Source of the DNA: Neocallimastix lanati (nom. inval.)
Taxonomy: Eukaryota; Neocallimastigomycota; Neocallimastigomycetes; Neocallimastigales; Neocallimastigaceae
Assembly (NCBI GenBank): GCA_016946835.1
Contig: JACVTC010000038.1
Location: forward strand, 1,206,001 to 1,270,000
Reading direction: 5' to 3'
DNA: 64,000 nt
In this document: piece by piece, positions 54,001-64,000 of the stretch
How positions within the stretch are numbered: position 1 is the stretch's first letter
How the letters are laid out: each line of letters opens with the position of its first letter
Made by a program: the position numbers and the translations under genes
The notes under the pieces: generated by a model
What the model was told of the DNA's origin: nothing
Database searches by the model: none
Seen by the model: the letters and a program-made list of their open reading frames with translations, nothing else

Positions 54001-57000
54001 CCTATAATCCTATAATAAATTAATTAAAAATAAACCGTTCTTAATAAAATATTGTTCAATCAACATTTCCAAATAATTCCAATAGATAGAAATTGTTTTT
54101 TTTTTTTTATTGTCATGCCATTAATTAAAATTTTTAATATTGCTAGCATATATTCTATTTATTCTAAATAAATTATTATAAATTATAAAATATGAGTATA
54201 AAATATGAGATATAATAATTTCGAAGATAAGGGTTAATTGAATTTTTTTTCTTTATTGAATTATTAAATTAATTATATTTATATATATATAAATTATTAT
54301 TTTATTTTATTTCAATTAAAATCTTAGTTAATTTCTTTATTATAGAATTAGTAATGATAATTTTTTTTTTTTTTTAACATAAACAGATTGTTTTAGAATA
54401 AAAGTAAAAATTAACAAATGAATAGTATATATGACTTTTTTTTTATTATTATAGATTAATATTTTTATTTTTATTTCTATTTTTATAGCTATTGCTATTG
54501 CTATTTGAATAAAATCAAAGTAATGGTAATAAGCGTTTAAAATTACCAATTATGGATTTAATTATATTTATTTATTTATTCAAAAAATAATTTCCATAAT
54601 TATATCCATAATTGGTATGAAATTCTGTTTACACCTTTATATATCACATTATTTCAAATGATTTGACATTGTTTCATTCATTATAAATAAAATTAATTAG
54701 ATACTATTAAAATGTGATTTGACTCAGGAATATAACTACTACTACTAGTAGAATGTAAAATTTTTTTAGTTTATCAATGCTACTCTTTAATTATTCTATT
54801 TTTTTTTATTACTATTACAGGAATTATTAATATTACTATCAAAGTAGAAGAGATAATTAAATATGAATGAATGTATCAGATTTGAAAAATATATTATACA
54901 AAATATTAGTTAAAACTTCTTCTATCATTATCATTTATAATAATATATAATAAATACTTTACAATTAAATTTAATGTATTAAATTATAAAAATATAAAAT
55001 AAGTACATTAATTTATTTTAATTTAAACTTTTATAAAAAGTAAAAAAAAAAAAAAAAAAAAAATTAGAATAAAATAATAAAATAGTTTAATAATAAAATT
55101 ATTAAATAATAAAACATTTAAATAATAAAACATTTAAATAATAAAACAATTAAATAATAAAATATTAAAAAAATAAAATATAGAAATATAAACATATTGA
55201 GATATTAAAATACAAAAAAAGCAATAAAAAATATAATTAAAATAAAAAAAAAATAAAAAAATAAAAATAAAAAATAAAATTGTTATTAAGCTTTAAACTG
55301 CTTAAAATGTCCTGTTAATTTTTATGATTAAGTTTAACATAAAACTAAGTAAAACTTTTGTGAAAATTATTTTTTTTTTGCATTGTTATTGATAAAAGTT
55401 CCAAATACAATTTCAATAAAACATAAAAATACCTTTTATATATAAATATAATATTTTTAAATTTCTGTTCAAACCTTTGAAATAATTTAATTTGTTCGTT
55501 AAATAATATACTATTTATTATATTATTAATTATTTATTATTCCATTATTTATTATATTATTTATTATTATTTTAAATTTATTTTATTTTATTCTTTTTTT
55601 GAAAAAAAGGTTAAATATTATGAAATATTATTTTTATTTTTTATTTTTTATTTATTTTGTTGTATGTTCTAGATTAATATGAATTTATAATAATGATAAA
55701 TGAATATGGAAAGAACTTTTTTTTTTATATATAAATATTTATTTTTTTAATCATTTATAAATGTATCATTATGCTATTATTAATTTTTTATTTCTTTAAC
55801 ATTTTTATTATTATTATTGATAAAATTAATAATAATAACGGTTTTTAATCATTTCAAATATAATTTATTATTTATATTTGAATGTTCTTGTAACAAAATC
55901 CCTTTTTTATTTTAATTTTAATATTTCTGTTGTTTCAAAATAATTTTATCTTATATTTAAATCTCTTGAGAATTATTCCTTTTTATTTTGAATGCCGTAA
56001 AACTTTTGTTAAATTATTTTGTTACAATTAATAAAAAAATTATATAGGTAATATAATATATATATCAAATTTAAAAAGTATATTTTTATTAATTATTAAT
56101 TATTATTATTATTTTTTTTAATATTTATTTATTTATTTATCTATTAATTTATTTAAATTATTTAATATTTATTCATTATTCATTTATTATTTAATATTTA
56201 TTTATTTATTTATTATTCATTCATTATTTATTCATTTATTATTCATTCATTTATTATTCATTCATTTATTATTCATTTATTATTTATTATTCATTCATTA
56301 TTTATTTATTCATTCATTATTTATTTATTCATTCATCATATATTTATTTATTAATTAATTATTTATTTAAATAATATATTTATTATATCATAATATATAT
56401 AAATTAAAAGGAAAGGATAAAATAAAAAAAAAGAAATTTAATCATTTTTTAATTTTTTTTTTCTTTCTTTCTACCAACTTTTTTTAATTTATTTTGAAAT
56501 TAAATTAACATTTATTATTATTTATTATTGAATATATATTAATTAATATAAATATATTATGATCATTTAAATTTGTATTGTAATTCTATTTATTAAACTT
56601 TTTTTTTTTAAATTAATTTCAATTTCTTACTATCAAATTTTAATTTTAATTTTTTTTTTTTTCATTTCCATATTTTTATATTTCATTCTTATTATTATTT
56701 AATTTTAATTTATTATTATTTATATATATGATTTATTTGTATTTTTTATATTTATTTAATTTATTTATTTATTTATTTACAGTTAAATTTTTTGCCTGAT
56801 TTATAACATAATTTATATTATAGTTTCCTTTTTTTGTTTTATTTGTTTTTAAAATGGATACACTTTTAACCTTTTTTGTTACAAATACGAATGATAGTCC
56901 ACTAATAAATAATTAAATAATTACATAATTAAATAATTAAAAATAATTAAAAATAAATAATAAATAATTAAGAATAAATAATAAATAATTATTATTCAAT

Positions 57001-57244
57001 AATTAGGTAATTAATAATCAATACTTTATCATCAATACTTAATTATAAAAAATAAATATTTAATAATAAATAATAAAGTTATAATTATTAATTATAATTA
57101 ATAATAATTATTATTAGATATGCTTTAATTTCAATTTCTATGAATTTCATTCTTTCTATATAATATTATATTTTTACTTTTACATAAATACTAAAGAGGG
57201 TTTAAATAGTTAGAGATAACTTTAAAATTGTTAAAAAAAGATTA

Positions 57245-57279
<35 letters not shown>

Positions 57280-57694
57280 TTATTTAAATGATTCATTATA
57301 TATAAAATCTTATTTTATTTTTAACTAATTAATATACAATACAAAAATTAAAAAAAGAAAAAAAAATAATATTAATTTTTTTTATTATAATTATTAATTT
57401 TTTTTTTTTAATTATTTTGTTCCTTAAAACTTTTATTGTATTTTTTATTTATTTTTATTTTCTGGTTTTATTTTTTAAATTGACTTTTTAAGAAGATTTT
57501 CAGAGTCTTTTTTTTTCCTCAACAACTGATATTTCAACTTCACAATAATCATTTTTTTTTGCCATATTTATCCATTTTTATAAATTATAAATCAATTAAT
57601 TGAAAATAAAATTTTCATTTTTTTTTTAAGCATTGTTTAATTGAATAATGACTTGTTGTTAATTGTCTGTTTAATAGTAATTTATATAAAATCA

Positions 57695-57728
<34 letters not shown>

Positions 57729-60700
57729 TTTTTTTTTTTTACTTTAATAAGTAATTTTTTATTTTTATTATTTTTTTTTGTTATATGTTCAAATATAAAT
57801 TATATTAAAAAAGTTGTATTATTATTATTTTTACTTCAAAAAAGTTCAGCTTTTTATTTTTATTATCACTTGTACTTTCTTTACTAAAATTAAATAAATA
57901 AATTAATAATATCTAAATAAAATAAATATGGATAATAAGTGAATAAAACAGTAATCAAAATAAATCAATATATATATGAATAAATAAATAATTACTAAAT
58001 CAATCATTCATTTTATAGTTTTCTTTATTATATATTAAATAAATTGACAATTTCTAATATTTTAATAATATATTAATGTATTTATTATACTATATATTAC
58101 TTTTATAATCTAATATATTATCAAAATTTTTTCATAATAAAAATACTATATTATATATATTATTTTTATTTTTTATTCTTTGACCTAAAAGAAAAAAAGA
58201 TAAGTATTTTAAAAATAAATAAATAAATAAATATATAGGAATAAATAAATGAATATAAATAAATAAATATAAATAAATTAATAATAAATAAAGGATAGTA
58301 TTTAATTAAATCTATTTATATTAGCTTTTATATATAATAAACTTTTATATTAATTAATATATTAAAATTTACATAATAATATAAATTTAATATAAAGTAA
58401 TAAATGATAGTTTACATAATCAATTTTAGTTAAATTCCATTTTAGAAGAAGAAAAAAATGAAAAGAATAAAAAAAAAAATGAAAAGAATAAAAAAATAAA
58501 AAAAAAATTTTTTTATTTATGATTAACATAAATGGAAAATGATAATTTCTATAAATTAAAAAAAAAAATATTATGAAATTATTTAAAATCAAATTCTTAG
58601 TTGGACTTTTTTTTTTATTTTATTACCGATGAAATGGTTAAATGATTGGGAATAAATAATGAATGAATAAAATTAGGAAAGAATTGATAATAATAAAAAA
58701 AAAAGATGAAAAATATTAATTATGAAATAGAGAATAAATAATGATGAATAAATAATGAATATTACAAATAATTAATAATAATGATAAATGAATCAATGAA
58801 CGAATAAATAATTGAATAATTGAATAATAGATCATAAATAATAAATTATATATAATATATATAATAAATAATACATAATACATAAAAAATATTAATAAAT
58901 AAGAGTGTTTATTAATAAATAATTATTATATAATAAATAATTGAATAATAAATAACGAAATATATTAATATATGTATATATTTTTTTTTAATATAGGGTA
59001 ATATATATATTCATATAATTTATATTCATTTATAAAAGATGAATTATATTAATTTATAATCAAAATTAATATAATTAAATTAACTGTAAAATTGATTAAT
59101 AAAACATTTTTTTTTATTATAGTTTAAATAATTGATATTTTACCTTTTTTTTTTTTTTTTTTTTTCTATGTTTTTAAAATATTTTAAAGCCGAATATAAA
59201 ACATAAACTTTGGTATATGTTAAATATTATTATTTTTTTTAGTAAAAAAAAAAATAAAAAATTTAGCTTAATTGAAAAATAATTTTCTTTTATTATTAAT
59301 AAAAGGTGATTATGACCATTTTCTATTTCATGTATATATATATATAAATAAGGAGATGGTTATATATTTCAAAAAAAGAAAAAAAAAAGTTATAAAAATT
59401 TCACCACAACAATCAATTAGATGGAATAATATTAAATAATTTTATATTTAAAAATTTAAATATACAATATTTTATTATTTTATTTTATTTTATTTTTTTT
59501 TACTTAAATGTTAGGTCTAACAACATCCAGAAATAGAAATATAAAATAGTATAATATAAATAATTAATTAATTAATACAACAAGTTATTCATTTATAATT
59601 TAAAGAATATTAAAATTATAAATTCCATTCTCAAAAATGTGATTTACTTATCTTTTTATATAGAATTCAATAATATATTATTTATTTACTATTATATACA
59701 ATGATAATATATATATATATATTTCATATACACTTTTATATTTAATGGAAATATTTTTTTTCTTTAAATAATTATTGTTAAATTATTATTTTACTGATAA
59801 ATTATTCTATTAACTAATTAAATTATTTGTATTTTTAATACTCTTATATCCATTTATATATATATATATATTATATGAAAATTTTGAAATTTCTGATAAT
59901 AATTATCGATCGATATTATATTTAAAATCCAAATGTTCTACTGAAATACCAAATAAATTGATATATATATATTCAATAATTTTAAACAATTAATATTCAT
60001 TATATTATTATTTTATAGAATAATAATAATAAAAAAAAAAAAAGAATAAAAAAATAAAAAAAAAAAAAAAAATAAATATCATTTAATAAATAATATAATT
60101 TTATTATTTTTTATAAATTTTATTTTTATAAAAGATTTAAATTGTAAATATTACTATTTTTTTTATTAAAAAAAAAAATAAAAAATCTTTTAATAGAAAT
60201 ATTATATATATATAAACATAATATATATATATATATAAAATAAAGGTAAAAAAAGGTTACTATTTATATTTATTTAAAATAATATTAATACAGAAAAAAG
60301 TTAAACTATAAAGTAATAAAATAAAAATAAGAATATTTAAAAAATAAGTTATCTTTAAAATAGCTATTTAAATATATATAAAATAGTAGTAACTTAATAA
60401 TAAAGTTAAAAAAGTCTATTTTTATGGCTATATTTAAATATATAAATAAAGAGAAAAATAAAACATAAGTTATAGTTATACCAATAGTTAAAATAAGATA
60501 AAACTTTAAATATTAAAATATATCCATATTCAAAAATGAAGTTTAAATATATTATTTATATTATATTATTTTCTCCTAAGCACATATTTATATTTTAACA
60601 TATTATTATTAATAAAACTAAAACAATAATAAAATAAAAATAAAATTAGAATTTTTTTTTTATTATATATATCAAAATTATATATATATATAAATAATGA

Positions 60701-60900
60701 AAAATAAATATAAGGATTAAATATGGATATTCAAATTATATTATTCAATAATATATGCTAAAACTATCATTTTGAATTTTAATTTATTATAATAGGACAT
60801 TTTATATTTTACAGATTAAAAAAAAAAAAAAAAAATAATCATACGAATATATTAAATAATTTATGAAAATTTTTTTTTTTAAAGATTATTGAATACCTAT

Positions 60901-60933
<33 letters not shown>

Positions 60934-61145
60934 ATAATATATATTTAAATATCTTTTAATAATATAATTTAATTTATTATAGATTGTTATAATTTTATTA
61001 AAAAAAAAAAAAAAAAAAATAAGAAAATAAAGAAAATTTAAAGTATTAAAATAAAAAAGACTTTTTTTTTCTACAAAATCTTAATATTTAAAATCAATCA
61101 TTTTTTATTTATTTTATTTTAATTAATTATATATCTATATATAAA

Positions 61146-62397
61146 ATGTCGAAAGATAGTCAATTCATAACTAACCAAACAATAAGAGATAAAGAGGAAT
61201 CTTTAGTTATAGATAATAATACAGGACAATATAAGGTTAATTCAGATAAAAAACTCAGTCCATTAATAACGACAGTAGATACAGAATCAAATACAATAAT
61301 CGACAATTCTATTACACCCACCGTAAAATTAACGAACAACAATAACAATAATACATTACCAAATTCTTCATTAATATCAAATAAAAACGATCAAATCATA
61401 AGTCAGTCTACCCCGATATTAATCCATACTAATCCTATTGAAGTAGAATCAAATCCAAGTGCTTCAGAGAAAAAAAGATCATTTTTGTTTCATAAACCAT
61501 CAAAGAATAAACCAAGGTCTTTTTCATTGAATTTTAAATCATCTTCTCATTCAAAGTCAAATTCCCCTAATTTATCATTTACTTCCCTTAATCAAAATAA
61601 TAATAGTAATAGTTCAGTAAATAATTCATCTTCTATTTCATTTAATTCTTCCTCTGCTTCTTCATTAAATAGCTATAGAAGAATATCAATAAGTCAGTCA
61701 TCTTCTTCACTTTGTCCAGAAAGTGTTTTAAGTAATCAACCATTAAGAAGTGAATCCAGTTTAAGTCTAAAACAGAATAAAAGTGAAAGTCATTTAAATT
61801 TATTAAACCCTTCACAAGAGAATCATAAAGAGAATAATCATCATCATCATTTATTTTTTCATTCGTTAGATAGACATCATTCTCATCAATCCTCAAGTTT
61901 AAGCTCAAATCCTTCATTAAAAAATTCTGAATATAGTAGTTCATTAGCTATACCACCTCATCATTCTTCACTCTCATTAAGTCAAATAAATTCATCTTCA
62001 CCTTCAGAAACCTCCACAAATAATACCACCAATAATAACAACATCAATAATAATACTAATAAAGAAATGTTAAGAAACGCATCTAGTCGTTCTACATTAA
62101 ATTCAACAAAATTGAAAAATGAATCCATTTCCAATTCCCCAGTTCCAATGGGTATGAGTATTGACGATTATGAAATTGGAGCTCAAATTGGTATGCCTAT
62201 GTCATATTATAATTATATCTATTATATTATTATTATTATTATTTTATTTTTAATAAGCAAATATATAATGAATAGTTGAAATGAAATATATTATAAATTT
62301 TTTTTTTTTTTTTTTTTACTCAATTTATGCAGCCATTATGATTATTAAATACATATATATCATAATTATTTTACAAATTAAATTTAATAAATATATT

Positions 62398-62450
<53 letters not shown>

Positions 62451-62788
62451 TATATTTACATTTACATTTATTATTATTATTTTTATTATTTTTTTTTTAG
62501 GTAATGGTTCATCAGCTGTTGTTTATGTGGGAAAATTTAAACCATCACAAAAAACTGTATGTTTAAAGGTTATTGATTTAGATATGTTTGAAAGAAATCA
62601 AATTGATGGTTTAAGAGTAAGCATCTTTATATATATATATATTTTTTTAATATATTTTTTTTCTTATAATTTTCATATATATATTAATATAACTATTATC
62701 AATATCATTAATAAAAAAAATTTTTTTATAATAAAATTTTATTGAAAATAAATTCATTTATGAATTAAATCTACAATGACAACAATAA

Positions 62789-62829
<41 letters not shown>

Positions 62830-63151
62830 ATAGAAAGAAATTCAGATTATGTCTTTATGTAAACATCCTAATATATTAACTGTTTATGGATCATTTGTCC
62901 ATGAATCAAAATTGTATATTGTTACTCCACTTCTTTCAGCAGGTAATCTATTAATCTATTTATTAATTTTTATTAAACTTTTATGATTTATTTGAATATA
63001 AATTTTAACTTATATAATAATAACATTTATAATAATATTTTAACTTATATAATAATAACATTTATAATAATAATAATAATAATAATAATAATTAAATTAA
63101 AATAATAACAACAACAAAAACAACAACAAAAACAACAACAACAACAACAAC

Positions 63152-63194
<43 letters not shown>

Positions 63195-63700
63195 GGTTCT
63201 TGCTTGAATATTATGAAGTATGCATACCCAGATGGTTTTGAAGAAGTTGTTATTGCAACAATTTTAAAACAAGCCCTTTTAGGTTTAGAATATTTACATA
63301 AAAATGGGTTAATTCATCGTGATGTTAAAGCAGGAAATTTATTAATGTCTGAAGAAGGTTTAGTACAATTAGCTGATTTTGGTGTAAGTTCTTCTCTAAT
63401 GGAAACAGGTGAACGTAAAGGTTTAAGAAAAACTTTTGTTGGTACACCATGTTGGATGGCTCCTGAAGTCATGGAGCAATCTGGTTATGATTATAAAGCT
63501 GATATTTGGAGTTTTGGTATTACAGCTTTAGAAATGGCCACTGGTCGTGCTCCTTTTGCTAAATATCCTCCAATTAAAGTTTTAATGCTAACCATTGAAA
63601 ATGAACCTCCAACTCTCGATAGAGATCAATGTCGTCATAAATATTCAAGAACATTTAAAGAAATGATTGATTTATGTTTAAATAAAGATCCATCTAAAAG
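61146..63700 (+). CDS. STE20-type protein kinase, SPAK/OSR1/FRAY group, 5' part
   Basis: Serine/threonine kinase gene truncated by the window end. Exons: 61146-62190, 62501-62616, 62834-62942 and 63196-63700, joined in frame by GT..AG introns; a further donor GTAATG at 63701 shows it continues. Residues 1-335 are a Ser/Asn-rich, low-complexity extension with basic patches and a His run. The kinase domain starts at [10 protein letters not shown]. The Gly loop GNGSSAVVY spans the first intron; the ATP lysine is Lys371 (VCLK); KEIQIM opens exon 3. The catalytic loop is HRDVKAGN (Asp466) and the metal site ADFG (Asp484). [18 protein letters not shown] (Thr503) matches the SPAK/OSR1 activation loop almost exactly; [20 protein letters not shown] and [11 protein letters not shown] are also group hallmarks. 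Substrates and the C-terminal regulatory domain are not visible. Confidence 0.9.
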
Positions 63701-64000
63701 GTAATGAAAGTATAATAATTAAATAAAGAAAAAAAAAAATATTAATAAATTTATAATTAGTAATAATAAAAAAATAATATGTAATAATAAAAAATATTTA
63801 TATTTAAATATTATAAATGTCAATGCTTTTTTTTTTTTTTTTTTTTTTATATTATTATTATTATTATTATATATTATTTATATGTATAATTTTTTATTTA
63901 TTTATTTATTTTTGTAAATAAAAAAAAAATTTAATTAATTATTAAATAATTTTTTATATTTTTATTTTTTCTTATTTTTTATTTTATATGTATATATATT
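63701..64000 (+). other. Intron 4 of the kinase gene (partial)
   Basis: Begins with GTAATG after codon bases AG of the final DPSKR. It is AT-rich with a T-run (63828-63848) and (ATT)n, and no acceptor followed by kinase sequence appears before the window ends. Confidence 0.6.

Overview
The window looks like nuclear DNA of an anaerobic gut (rumen) fungus, phylum Neocallimastigomycota. It is extremely AT-rich between genes and full of homopolymers and (ATT)n, (AAATAAT)n and (AT)n tracts. Genes are sparse, with GT..AG introns. The enzyme set is typical of plant-wall degraders: five secreted GH11 xylanases and two PL4 rhamnogalacturonan lyases. The GH11 catalytic domains closely resemble those known from Neocallimastix. 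The genus cannot be fixed from sequence alone.

Layout. 0.5-7.6 kb: two PL4 genes about 98% identical in protein, arranged head to head; the right copy (600 aa, four exons) is intact, the left has a one-base deletion and an early stop. 10.3-11.7 kb: an acidic, Asn/Asp-rich, internally repeated single-pass surface protein. 14.1-40.8 kb: five GH11-CBM1 genes, all on the minus strand (14.1, 16.8, 20.9, 26.6 and 39.3 kb). The first two are a recent tandem duplicate pair. Four of the five carry a 15-base near-palindromic motif 65-125 bases upstream of the ATG, and three of those also have a TATAAATAG box about 210-220 bases upstream. 34.26-34.55 kb: a 284-bp MITE-like element with terminal inverted repeats and a perfect 9-bp target-site duplication. 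35.3-38.8 and 48.1-51.5 kb, with a piece at 45.9 kb: higher-GC islands holding decayed copies of an unrecognised paralogous gene family. Next to one copy lies a fragment of formate-tetrahydrofolate ligase between short direct repeats. 51.5-61.1 kb: no supported gene. 61.1 kb to the end: the 5' part of a serine/threonine kinase gene of the SPAK/OSR1/FRAY type, cut by the window edge.

Function. The PL4 enzymes would cut the rhamnogalacturonan I backbone of pectin, and the GH11 enzymes the xylan backbone. None shows the fungal dockerin typical of gut-fungal cellulosomes. The xylanases carry a C-terminal CBM1 instead, so they probably act as free, cellulose-anchored enzymes. The shared upstream motif suggests co-regulation of the xylanases, with the 14.1 kb copy as the exception because its duplication breakpoint lies at the start codon.
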